Positions 36,546 to 46,491 of a DNA stretch of 64,000 nucleotides are shown here, in pieces; position 1 is the stretch's first letter; each line of letters opens with the position of its first letter. The position numbers were made by a program, and so were the translations under genes. Under the pieces are notes generated by a model. That model saw only the letters and a list, made by a program, of their open reading frames with translations. It was not told the DNA's origin and ran no database searches. Origin of the DNA: Lineus longissimus (lineage: Eukaryota > Nemertea > Pilidiophora > Heteronemertea > Lineidae); NCBI RefSeq assembly GCF_910592395.1, contig NC_088313.1:7378501-7442500 (forward strand), written 5' to 3'.

Positions 36546-36744
36546 GTCATAGACAATTATTGGTTGGATCATAAACTTATATATACTGCCCTGTCTTATT
36601 ACTTGACATCAATACACATCTAAAAAAAGTCTTCATGTCTGATTGTGTTCACCATATTCACCTCTAAACTAAGCATGATCCTGCCTACTAAAAGATGTAT
36701 ATGGTGAGCACAATGGCCCCTGGCCGTTTCATTTCTGTTTACAA

Positions 36745-36950
36745 TGTTCACTGTCAGGGAGGGTCTGGTGCAATTAGGGCATGGTAGATTTGAAACCACT
36801 TTCTTTAGTGATGAAACTTGGACAAATAAACAAGACTCCTTACTCGTTATCTCACCACCGTCATCATCAGAATCCGATTCATCCTCTGCATTGTTATCAC
36901 TATCCTCCTCATCCAGCAATAATTTTAGCATATCAAACCGTTTTTGAGTG
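36745..36950 (-). pseudogene. Probable N-terminal fragment of the Mutator-like gene
   Basis: Minus strand: an Asp/Glu-rich stretch (LLDEEDSDNNAEDESDSDDD), then CLFVQVSSLKKVVSNLPCPNCTRPSLTV. Mutator-like repeat proteins have just such an N-part: a short 'L..L...C..C...L' zinc-like motif before the transposase domain. The frame then runs into unrelated sequence. It is 1.45 kb upstream of the transposase fragment and on the same strand, with the dispersed repeat between. The link is inference. Confidence 0.45.
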
Positions 36951-36953
36951 GAG

Positions 36954-39796
36954 CCTTTTAGCAGTTAAATTGTCAATGTTTGACCGCGACGCATCAAAGA
37001 ATGCGTCAAGTAGTGAAACTGAAATTCGGATATGATATACGGGTGAGTCTTGCGAGTAACTGGTGCGATGGAAATTGGTGATTGACCACGGAAATTTTTT
37101 TATAATCGACAAATTAGACAGACTTTGATATTTCCACTGTTTTCAGCCAACTGGCAGAAAAAACTCAAAACACGCCCCCTATTACCCAATTAGCAAAATT
37201 CGAAATTAATTTTTTCATCAAATAATTTCTTTATATCTGTAGACTTGCCGCAGCAAATATTTTTTCAATACCTCTCCAAATATGTACTTGAGAGTAAAAA
37301 ACATGCACTCGTCTAATTGATAGGCCTCAACCCTCCAACCAATGAATATTCATTAGTGGTCTTGTCTCAATGAAGGTACATTTCAGGGGTTAACATTTTG
37401 AGATTTTTTTCAAACTAATGTAGATGACATCCCACAACTCTCCAACAAAGGAAAGTCATATCTGGACATTTTTGGAGAAATGAGAGACATTTCAAAGAGT
37501 GGTACAACTGTGCCAAAGCGACAAAAGAGGACAAAATCGACAAAAAGTCATGATTTTGCAGCCAACAGCACCAAATTCAAAGACCTGCCCTGGCCAGAAT
37601 AAGCAAGCTATGGAGCTGAAAATTTAGGATGTGATTTAGGAATATCTTTGCTGCTTAGGGCACAACTTTCAGAATCAAGGCCTAAGTAGTTTCAAAGAAA
37701 TTACAAAATGAATGGCAACACAACAAGACTTGTAAAAATGAAACCGAACTTAGACCGGGGTTAGGTTGACTCTTATTTGGGTCAAATTAAGTTTTTTTCT
37801 CATTATTTTAGCTTGTTTTGACCTTAAATCATCAGCAATACAATATTCTAAATGAATTAGAGTGATTTGAGCACATTCAAATTTTTCACTATATTGACCC
37901 AAAATGTAGTGTAAATAGAGACAAGACCACAATTGATTTTTTAAGCCTTTTAGCAGTTAAATTTTCAATGTTTGACCGCGACGCATCAAAGAACGCGTCA
38001 AGTAGTGAAACTGAAATTCGGATATGATATACGGGTTAGTCTTGCGAGTAACTGGTGCGATGGAAATTGGTGATTGACCACGGAAATTTTTTTATAATCG
38101 ACAAATTAGACAGACTTTGATATTTCCACTGTTTTCAGCCAACTGGCAGAAAAAACTCAAAACACGCCCCCTATTACCCAATTAGCAAAATTCGAAATAA
38201 ATTTTTTCATCAAATAATTTCTTTATATCTGTAGACTTGCCACAGCAAATATTTTTTCAATACCTCTCCAAATATGTACTTGAGAGTAAAAAACATGCAC
38301 TCGTCTAATTGATAGGCCTCGACCCTCCAACCTATGAATATTCATTAGTGGTCTTGTCTCAATGAGACAAGACCACAATTGATTTTTTAAGCCTTTTAGC
38401 AGTTAAATTGTCAATGTTTGACCGCGACGCATCAAAGAACGCGTCAAGTAGTGAAACTGAAATTCGGATATGATATACGGGTTAGTCTTGCGAGTAACTG
38501 GTGCGATGGAAATTGGTGATTGACCACGGAAATTTTTTTATAATCGACAAATTAGACAGACTTTGATATTTCCACTGTTTTCAGCCAACTGGCAGAAAAA
38601 ACTCAAAACACGCCCCCTATTACCCAATTAGCAAAATTCGAAATTAATTTTTTCATCAAATAATTTCTTTATATCTGTAGACTTGCCACAGCAAATATTT
38701 TTTCAATACCTCTCCAAATATGTACTTGAGAGTAAAAAACATGCACTCGTCTAATTGATAGGCCTCGACCCTCCAACCTATGAATATTCATTAGTGGTCT
38801 TGTCTCAATGAAGGTACATTTCAGGGGTTAACATTTTGAGATTTTTTTCAAACTAATGTACATGACATCCCACAACTCTCCAACAAAGGAAAATCATATC
38901 TGGACATTTTTGGAGAAATGAGAGACATTTCAAAGAGTGGTACAACTGTGCCAAAGCGACGAAAGAGGACAAAATCGACAAAAAGTCATGATTTTGCAGC
39001 CAACAGCACCAAATTCAAAGACCTGCCCTGGCCAGAATATGCAAGCTATGGAGCTGAAAATTTAGGATGTGATTTAGGAATATCTTTGCTGCTTAGGGCA
39101 CAACTTTCAGAATCAAGGCCTAAGTAGTTTCAAAGAAATTACAAAATGAATGGCAACACAACAAGACTTGTAAAAATGAAACCGAACTTAGACCGGGGTT
39201 AGGTTGACTCTTATTTGGGTCAAATTAAGTTTTTTTCTCATTATTTTAGCTTGTTTTGACCTTAAATCATCAGCAATACAATATTCTAAATGAATTAGAG
39301 TGATTTGAGCACATTCAAATTTTTCACTATATTGACCCAAAATGTAGTGTAAATAGAGACAAGACCACAATTGATTTTTTAAGCCTTTTAGCAGTTAAAT
39401 TGTCAATGTTTGACCGCGACGCATCAAAGAACGCGTCAAGTAGTGAAACTGAAATTCGGATATGATATACGGGTTAGTCTTGCGAGTAACTGGTGCGATG
39501 GAAATTGGTGATTGACCACGGAAATTTTTTTATAATCGACAAATTAGACAGACTTTGATATTTCCACTGTTTTCAGCCAACTGGCAGAAAAAACTCAAAA
39601 CACGCCCCCTATTACCCAATTAGCAAAATTCGAAATTAATTTTTTCATCAAATAATTTCTTTATGTCTGTAGACTTGCCACAGCAAATATTTTTTCAATA
39701 CCTCTCCAAATATGTACTTGAGAGTAAAAAACATGCACTCGTCTAATTGATAGGCCTCGACCCTCCAACCTATGAATATTCATTAGTGGTCTTGTC
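36954..39796. repeat. 1,438-bp tandem duplication: S-L-S.S-L-S
   Basis: S is a 439-bp element with inverted ends GAGACAAGACCAC and GTGGTCTTGTCTC, present at 36954-37366 (left end lost), 37920-38358, 38366-38804 and 39358-39796. L is a 553-bp spacer at 37367-37919 and 38805-39357. The two S-L-S blocks repeat with a period of 1,438 bp, joined by only 7 bp (TCAATGA). Copies differ at a few positions per 500 bp, so the duplication is recent. S is a miniature DNA element; its interior has 'aacacgccccctattaccc' and no ORF. Confidence 0.9.
38809..39127 (+). other. Exon-like ORF inside spacer L (copy 2; copy 1 at 37371-37688)
   Basis: Copy 2 keeps an open frame ending LPWPEYASYGAENLGCDLGI...SESRPK and a TAA at 39127. 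It has a basic KRRKRTKSTKSH motif. In copy 1 a single base change makes a TAA inside PWPE*, while its 5' border keeps a possible AG acceptor ('ctaatgtag') that copy 2 has lost ('ctaatgtac'). It could be the last exon of a gene captured between two S elements. The product is not recognised. Confidence 0.35.
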
Positions 39797-41073
39797 TCCA
39801 ATAAAGTTCCTTGAATGGGGGCTGCCATATTTGATTGAAAGCGAGGCCGACCAATCGGCAACGGCGAAAGTGTCGCACCTCCAATCTCAGCCAATCACAG
39901 CTCACGTAACATCAAAATCTTGGGAGTTCATACGAATCGAAGGAGTAGAACTGGGGAATAGGCATTCTCATCCAATAGATTCCTTTGTTACAAAGGGCCC
40001 TTTGGGAAAACCACGTGGCTAGCTCTGTAGCCTTCGATTCAATGCAAATTTTGATATGCATATCATGGGGGTTTGTTTACTCTGAAAATGTTTATTTTTC
40101 ATCGCAAAAATGACATGTTCTTGGATATATTTTGTCAACATTGGGATAGACAAGGTTTACAAAATCACTTTAGTGATGGATTTGGAGGACGAATCTGACA
40201 AAAATGATGAGTTTGGTGAAAGATAAGATCTTTGTTGATTGCATTTCTGCCAAAATCTCAACTTCTGTATTTTTACGACTTTGACTGAAATTTCCGAGTA
40301 TGGTCCCCCCTTAAAGGTATCAGTAAAGTGTAGCCTGTGGTTTTTTTCTTGAGGGGCGGGGGTTGCAACTGTTTACATCTAAGTAGACTATTTATCTCCG
40401 ATTGCAACGGATGAAGTGAATGTTAGAATCTACTTGTCAGCTGTTCCTGGTAGTATGATGTAGAAGAACAAACTGCATTTTGACAATGGAGTCCTGTTTG
40501 GCGAAATTGACATGTGCTGGACCATCCATTCAATCTGTGCATTCAATCTTCAATCTGCAGGCTTTTAATGTCAATTATGTTGTTGACATGTAGATGGCAG
40601 CACTGTCTTGTATGAGAATTGAAAGCTGCAGGGTGGTGGTAAAACTGGCCCTTCCAATGTTCTCGAGTGTGTGAAAAGAGAACAATGGTAGCCAGGGCGA
40701 GTTTAACCACGGGGCAGGTTTACCCCACACTGCTGAACATTAGACGGGGCGTTTACTTGAATAGATTGAAGGTAACTGTCAGGATTTGGAATTATTTAAT
40801 TTTATTTGGAAACAAATCGAATCTCAGTTCATACATTGGTAAAAATGACTACTTTGCAAAGTAGTGTCTGTTGAACATATGTCTTATAGGCCTATCTGAC
40901 AAATCTGTTCTGTAGTAAAGCGTTTCAGCAGCATTTTCTTATATGGATACATGTATTATGTTTTAGCCATGATTTATTATCCTGAGTTTTGTCTTCATAA
41001 ATATGAGCAGAAGAATGTAATGATGCTTGAATTGAAGAGAAAGAACTTTGATATGATGCATGAATTTCTAGTC
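39797..41073. other. Stretch without recognised gene
   Basis: CpG and CCAAT words ('gaccaatcgg', 'cagccaatcac', 'catccaatag') cluster at 39850-39975, suggesting an old promoter region. Nothing else was recognised up to the plus-strand border at 40310 and beyond to 41073. Confidence 0.35.
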
Positions 41074-41785
41074 TTAATTGTTTACAATAGCTAGAGCTTC
41101 CTCCTCAGTGATATCATCTTGATTTTCTGGTTGCAAGTTACTTGTGGGAGAGGGCAGCGGTTGATCAGAAGTTGTGGCTTCCTCTCTTTCGGTCGTACTG
41201 TCACTTTTTTCAGCTGTCTCTTTCTCTGGTGTGGCAGCCTGTTCTTCCTGAGCTGCAGGTGCCGCTGGTTCGGCCTTTGACCCTTCTTGAGGTGCAGTGG
41301 CAATATCATCAGCTGGGCCTTTCTTCGGGGTTGACGTCATTGAGACATCTAAGCTGCTGTCGAACGACGATTGGGCAAGTGCCTTATCATCCAAGTCTAA
41401 GTCTTGGAAGAAGTTAGTTGGTTTCATCTTCTTCTTCAGAGGTTCTTGAGAGAATGCCAATCATGCTCGTGGGTTGGTGGTATTGGATGACCTTTGGAAA
41501 CTTGGGGTGGCAGAAGACGAGTACTTTGTAGCTGGAGACGTACTGGTCTTTTGAGCATTCATTTTTATGGCGTGGTCGAGGCAAGGCGCACTTTTGAGAG
41601 TTTCTGCCTTGCTGATGATTGTAGCATTTAAGCCATGACGGAAGTTTTTCGTAGCAGCTTCAGTGAGGACTTGGCCATCGGAGACATTTACCTGGAGGCC
41701 TGAAAGTTCTATGGTGACATTTCTTTTGAGGTTGTTCAAGTCTCAGGAGACTTTGGGCTTGTCCGTGGGTTGGAATTTTCGACAT
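41074..41785 (-). pseudogene. Hypothetical protein exon with two in-frame TGA codons
   Basis: One frame runs from a possible acceptor (TTTTTAG at 41786) to a TAA at 41074, about 236 codons. It is broken only by TGA near 41744 (KVS*DLNNL) and at 41461 (NPRA*LAFSQEP). Between and after them: LKRNVTIELSGLQVNVSDGQ, a Ser/Thr-rich stretch, LKKKMKPTNFFQDLDLDD, then a low-complexity Ala/Glu/Pro/Thr region and the end DITEEEALAIVNN. I do not recognise the protein. Both TGA are one change from TGG, so a decayed gene is the simplest reading. Alternatives are an intron boundary or sequencing error. Confidence 0.45.
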
Positions 41786-42485
41786 CTAAAAAGGGAAAAG
41801 AGGATGATCAGTACCTGGATTTTAATATAAATGTTAAATTGTTCATTTGTGTGTTGGTACATGGAGCTGTGTGAGTTGTTTTGATTTATGATACAGAAGT
41901 AGTTATTGGTTAGAATGTGTATGAATTTCTTTTTACTTCATTTTCTATTTATTGTTTGAAGTGGTTTTAATCATTCCTGATGACATCAGGTGATGGGAAA
42001 TGATATTGATATGACATAACATTCTGAAGGTGGATATATATAGTTACCTCTGAAGTTGCTGGGATTTGATGATACTATGTTGTCCAACTATCACACGACA
42101 CAACTGTTGTTTTGTATAGCTTCCTGTAAGAGGAGAGGATGAAATGATATTAGATACGACAGAGATGAGAGTGAGCTTAACGATCAGGATTTCGGTATTG
42201 TGTCATCATAATCATTATCACCGATGGTTGAGGCGGCTCCTGTCTGAATTTACAGTAAAACACATGATGGCTGTTTATAATTTATACCGAGAAGTTGATG
42301 TTTATGTCATCGAAACTTGGGATGGCTCTTGGCTGAGTATTATTTGTAGGCTAATAGGAAGTGTTGATCTCATCCTCATCATCCTCATCACCATCGTCGT
42401 CGTCGTCGTTGTCGTCGTCCTTCCATGATTGATGATTGGTAAGATGGCGAAATGGTTTCTAGGTGGATGTTTGTGTAATATTTTT

Positions 42486-42538
42486 AGCTCAGCTGAAAAG
42501 CTGAGCTATTCATATGAGTAAATGGTAGAATGAGTGTC

Positions 42539-42569
<31 letters not shown>

Positions 42570-42720
42570 TAAACAGGCACGTTTCAAAACTATGGCGGAT
42601 AGGCGATAGATTTTCCCTCTGAGGCGTTGAGACCCTTCAGGACTCCTGAATAGACCAAATGTGGGTCCGGCAGGATGAGCGGTTTGGCCACTAGGTGGCA
42701 CCGAGCGAAATTTTCCAAAA
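42486..42720 (+). repeat. 5' end of an AGCTCAGC / (GTCT)n repeat element
   Basis: It starts with the palindrome AGCTCAGCTGAAAAGCTGAGCT. A (GTCT)n tract at 42537-42567 follows, then GGCACGTTTCAAAACTATGG and GGCCACTAGGTGGC. The matching 3' end (CAGCTGAACGCCAGGCCCTT...CTTGTT with the hairpin AGGCCCTTGGGCCT) is at 45881-45911. A palindromic start, an internal GTCT tract and a 3' hairpin are the plan of Helentron-associated elements (HINE/DINE-1 type). That classification is inference. Confidence 0.6.
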
Positions 42721-42859
42721 ACTTTTCCAGCAGCTGATTTCTCAGTTGGGGATCATGAATCAAATCTAATTTTATAGAGCAAAGCTTTCTCTTTCATTAT
42801 CAATAGGCGTAGTTCATGAATTTCTCACCAGGTGGTGTTACTGGCGCAATTTAGTGAGC

Positions 42860-42966
42860 ACCCCCCAAGAAGAGCATTTTAAATTTCGCGCGAGTTATCC
42901 CACGTCCAATCACACATGCAGCGAACGTCACGTCTCGAGTCTGCGCAGTTCAGACGTAAGGAGACC
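42860..42966 (+). promoter_or_regulatory. Promoter-like region upstream of a small spliced gene
   Basis: CCAAT box 'gtccaatcac' near 42905, 'gaacgtcacgtctcg' (CRE-half-like), 'ctgcgcagttc' and raised CpG lie immediately 5' of the ATG at 42967. Confidence 0.4.
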
Positions 42967-43744
42967 ATGCTATGGAATAGATCGCGTTCTGTCAATTCAG
43001 AGGTAAGTTCTCATTAAATTCACAATTTCATAGGCGATAATATTTGGCTGCTTGTGTTATTGCATGTTGATGACATTAGGGAAGGCTTGGATTGTTTAAT
43101 TGGATGTGATTAATTTGAAATAGTTCGTCGACGATCGTTGAAAAACGATCTGCGAAATGCAGCTTGGTTGGTCTGAGAAACGATGTCAAAGTCCGGCTTT
43201 AAATCATGGATTTCTCAACAAATAACTCTTGTCACATAGCAGAACTAATGTGAATAAACAAGACAATAATAAACATCGTTCTGATATCATCGGGTAAGGT
43301 TGCCAATGTACATAAACAGTGTAATTGAGGATCGACGCCAGCGATTTGAAATGTCAACAAACAATAAATGCGATATGATACACACTGACACTTGCACACT
43401 GTACATAGCACAATGCTTCAAACGGGGCCGATTCATCACTCTTATCACAATGTATTCCCAATCATATTAATGAACTTCCTTGATCATTCGGCCCTAGCGC
43501 CTTATCAGTTGTTGTTGGCCTTGTATTTGATATAAAACTTGGCTAGCTTACCTATTCTATCAAAATTAAAATGTTATCTCCTCATCATGTTTTGCAGGAC
43601 AGGAATGATCTGCAGCTGCATTTGAACATATTTGGTGACCACATCTCAAAGATGACCAAGAGAGAGGATCGAGCTATGACTTTGCACATCCCATCGACTT
43701 CGGTGTTCACCAGTGCAATCATCAGAAGAGCCAGGCAATTCTAG
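42967..43744 (+). CDS. Small two-exon gene, 60 aa, unknown function
   Basis: Exon 1 is 42967-43002 (MLWNRSRSVNSE), with the strong donor GAG|GTAAGT. Exon 2 is 43598-43744, preceded by the acceptor TGTTTTGCAG. Both are phase 0 and join to a 60-residue frame ending RRARQF, then TAG. AATAAA follows at 43789. The product is basic, with no signal peptide or known domain. It lies between the ends of a HINE-like repeat, so it could be a captured gene piece. The splice sites, polyA signal and promoter-like upstream region support transcription; a coding role is less sure. Confidence 0.45.
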
Positions 43745-44139
43745 TATTCAAGTATTTCATTCTGTAATACTTACCTCAAAATTTACTAAATAAAGAAAAC
43801 CGCATGTGGCAGTTGGTTAAAAAAATCAAGTCTATCTGTTTAAAGTTTTTACTTGCTATCATTATTATCAACATTTTAATGGTGGCATTCTGCTAAGGTT
43901 TGTTAAGAGTTTCACTTGACTTAAGCAGGGTGTACACTAGTAAAATATTAGCAACATTTTACCAACATTTTACCAACATTTTACCAACATTTTTACAACA
44001 ATTTTGCAACAAGCCCTTCAAGGCCCTGTGTTCACTAGCAACAAAATTGCAACAAATTAGCAACATTTTTACAACATGTTGGTAAATTGTTGCAAACTTT
44101 TTAGTGGGAACAAAGGGAAATAGGTATTTTGGAGGGAAA

Positions 44140-44268
44140 ATGGATGATTCCAAGGAGAGAAGATGTGTTTTGAGTGCTTCTGCAGCAATTTTAGCTGTCA
44201 TTGTTGAGAGACGGAAGAGGCGGCGAAATAACCAAAGAGAATATGGACCAGGCCCTGGATCAAAATGA
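44140..44268 (+). pseudogene. HARBI1-like transposase head
   Basis: MDDSKERRCVLSASAAILAV then IVERRKRRRNNQREYGPGPGSK and a TGA. The layout (MxDSxxRR, hydrophobic stretch, RRKRRR) matches the head of the fragment at 9474 (MADSQRKKKALALLLIAMIQ, KKRRDRRR). Only 42 residues remain, with no catalytic domain. Confidence 0.6.
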
Positions 44269-44520
44269 GGGTGGATGATGGGGCATACCACTGCCTGTTA
44301 AGGCCGCGTATCCATAGGGTATGCCCTTGTGTAGTGTGGCGTTATGGCGTAACAGCCTTGTGACCTGGCACTATGCCCTGAGTCTCCATTGGATATTCCT
44401 TTTTGGTCATGGTAGGCTTTTGTAGTCCTCATTTCGCAGCGGTCAATCGCGTTTATCCGCACGCTGTCATTATTTCAGAAGACAATTTCTTATGAATATT
44501 GAAAATGAAAATACAAGTAA

Positions 44521-44634
44521 CTTGTATTTTCACTTGCAACATCAAATTGACATGTACATGTATATAAAACCTGACTTCTTGTATTTTCACTTGCAACATC
44601 AAATTGACATGTACATGTATATAAAACCTGACTT
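44521..44634. repeat. 57-bp tandem duplication
   Basis: CTTGTATTTTCACTTGCAAC... to 'aaacctgactt' occurs twice in direct succession with no differences noticed. It lies inside the Harbinger derivative. Confidence 0.9.
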
Positions 44635-44649
44635 AAGCAACAAATTACA

Positions 44650-44738
44650 GGTTCGTGCTTGTTATGATAATCATCAGTTTCGGGGTCCCAGAGTAGTTCC
44701 CGTTGATGAACCTCTTGAATTAATTTCGCCTCAGACAT
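44650..44738 (-). pseudogene. MADF (Myb/SANT-like) domain head
   Basis: From an ATG at 44738: MSEAKLIQEVHQRELLWDPE, then TDDYHNKHEP. This is the beginning of a MADF domain (LI..V..RE.LWD....DY.N). Autonomous PIF/Harbinger elements encode such a DNA-binding partner needed by the transposase. The rest of the domain is deleted. Confidence 0.7.
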
Positions 44739-45296
44739 TGCTTCCGTGTTGTTCACTCGCAAAAGAATGGACATGTTCAATCCCAATATGGGCCTATATT
44801 CCCAATCCACAGTGCATATATGCCCGCAATGTGACACGGCATAACCTATGGGAACGATCAATAACACCAACGAAGGTTCATTGTCCGTGTGGCGCGCCAG
44901 GCGGTAAAAAGGGAATGTTGTGCAGGGCACGGAACAGCCTATGGATACGCAGCCTAAAGGAGTTGCGGCTGACTGACAAGCCGTCACACAAAAACTTCTA
45001 GAAAAGGTTTCATCACCCTACGAAGCAAGACACTCACTTGAGAGTTGCTATACCTGCTTCTTGTTCAAGTCACATGAACTCCGGTAGATCACATGACGCA
45101 AATCCTATTTCTGATTGGCTGAAGAGTTTGCAACATTTTTACAACATGCAACAAAGAATTGCATTGCATTTAATTTGCAACAATTTTACAACATGTTGTA
45201 AGACGCGTTTTGCTCTGTACACACTACGCAACATTTTTGCAACATTTGTTGCAACTGGAAATGTAAAAATGTTGCTAATATTTTACTAGTGTACAC

Positions 45297-46491
45297 AGGC
45301 CTTTAGGCAATAATAGAGTTGGGTAGAGCATTTTGTTAATGTTACCCTTTTAGTTAGGGAAACTGGTGCCTTCTGCATTAGGTGGACCCCACTTACTCAT
45401 CTGTCAGACCGGCCTCACACGTCGGCATTAGAGTTTAAGGTCCAGTCTGCGAGATTTACCCATTTCTACCCAGCCAAAAGCGGGTGATTGGGCTAGTCTC
45501 TCCATGTGATTCAATTCGCATGGATTCTTGTGTCCCGGTGCTGAAAGGATCCCTCCACAAGGGCAGACTACATCCGGTGGCACTGAAGTATGGAAGAAAG
45601 ACAGAAGACGACCAATTTGCGAAAAGGATCATCATCATCATCATCATGGTAACAGCTGAGGATGAATCATGTTGCTGTGTGTAGAATTGATGGTCCAATA
45701 TATGTTAGGTTATCTGTTTGCGCACACATTGCAAGGGTGGAGCTTGCTTGAAGTAGATTGCGCCAGTCTACCGTAATTCACTGTTACACATCCAGAAGCT
45801 AATATCCTTAGGCTTTGAGTCCTTAGTTTAGTAGAGTTTGATGAGTAATGTAATATATACGAACAACGCAGCAACAACTCAGCTGAACGCCAGGCCCTTG
45901 GGCCTCTTGTTACCTTGTGCCAACAGCTGGGACCTTTGAGTATTCTGGCTAGTATAGGAGCTGTGGTGGTGTTGTAGGTACTTTAATCTGGAAGGAAAAG
46001 GGAGGTGTTAAGTATGACGGGTAGGCCTACACGCAGTGTGAAATATTGTTCATGGTATAATATTGTTCATGGTATAGCCCTGCATTTCATGGCAAAGTCC
46101 TGTATCTCCCATTCCTATTATTGATGGTTGAGACGTCTCCTGTCTGAGTTTACTGCACAACACACTGTGAAGTTGATTGAAAGTTGGGACGGTTCTTGGC
46201 TGGGTTTACAGTAATATTTGTAGGCTAATAGGAAGTGTTGATCTCTTAGTTTAGTCACAGTCATTTGGGATTATTGGTCTCTATAGCCATGGTCATTGTT
46301 TTCTTAAGCCATGTTTACTGAAAATGCCAGCCTCGAAGGAACGCCGGGGCTGTCACGTCTGTTGTACGTCTGTTGTAGGCCTACCGGAAGTTGATATTGT
46401 TGTTGGCTCCTGGCTGAAATGCCGATAAGTAGGCATTCACTAACACAATCTGAAGCGGTTGTGCCGATGGTACAGCTACATCACGACACTA
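45297..46491. other. Intergenic stretch with short repeats
   Basis: It contains (ATC)n at 45630-45650 and the HINE-like 3' end at 45881-45911. 46120-46240 resembles 42215-42370 ('gatggttgaggcggctcctgtctgaatt' and 'aggctaataggaagtgttgatctc'), a diverged dispersed duplicate. No gene was seen. Confidence 0.45.

Larger units (their letters stand above)
28427..40314. mobile_element. Candidate TTAA-flanked composite element with 16-bp terminal inverted repeats
   Basis: TTAA at 28427-28430 is followed by GGGGGGACCATACTCG. CGAGTATGGTCCCCCC, the perfect inverse, ends at 40310 and is followed by TTAA. TTAA target duplications are typical of piggyBac and Kolobok transposons. If one element, it spans 11.88 kb. 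It contains an intact transposase-like gene (30137-34008), a Mutator-like relic and a tandem duplication. Alternatively, the ends belong to two separate miniature elements of one family. Internal homology beyond the 16 bp is weak. Confidence 0.45.
43930..45296. mobile_element. Harbinger deletion derivative, 1,367 bp
   Basis: The termini GTGTACACTAGTAAAATATTAGCAACATTTT... are perfect inverted repeats for about 31 bp at the two ends. AGG flanks both sides (43927-43929 and 45297-45299). Subterminal 'caacattttac' words recur many times in both orientations, like transposase-binding sites. Inside are the N-terminal part of a HARBI1-like ORF (plus, 44140-44268) and the start of a MADF ORF (minus, 44650-44738), facing one another. 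Both are typical products of autonomous Harbinger elements. Confidence 0.8.

Noticed and set aside
37750-39370. Two identical 60-aa minus-strand ORFs
   Set aside because: Identity is due only to the tandem duplication of spacer L; the peptide has no recognisable features.
41461-41744. Selenoprotein with in-frame UGA
   Set aside because: No SECIS-like structure could be recognised downstream, neither TGA lies in a redox motif, and both are one step from TGG.
44492-45001. 169-codon plus-strand ORF
   Set aside because: It spans the 57-bp tandem repeat and runs antisense to the MADF fragment; no coding signature.
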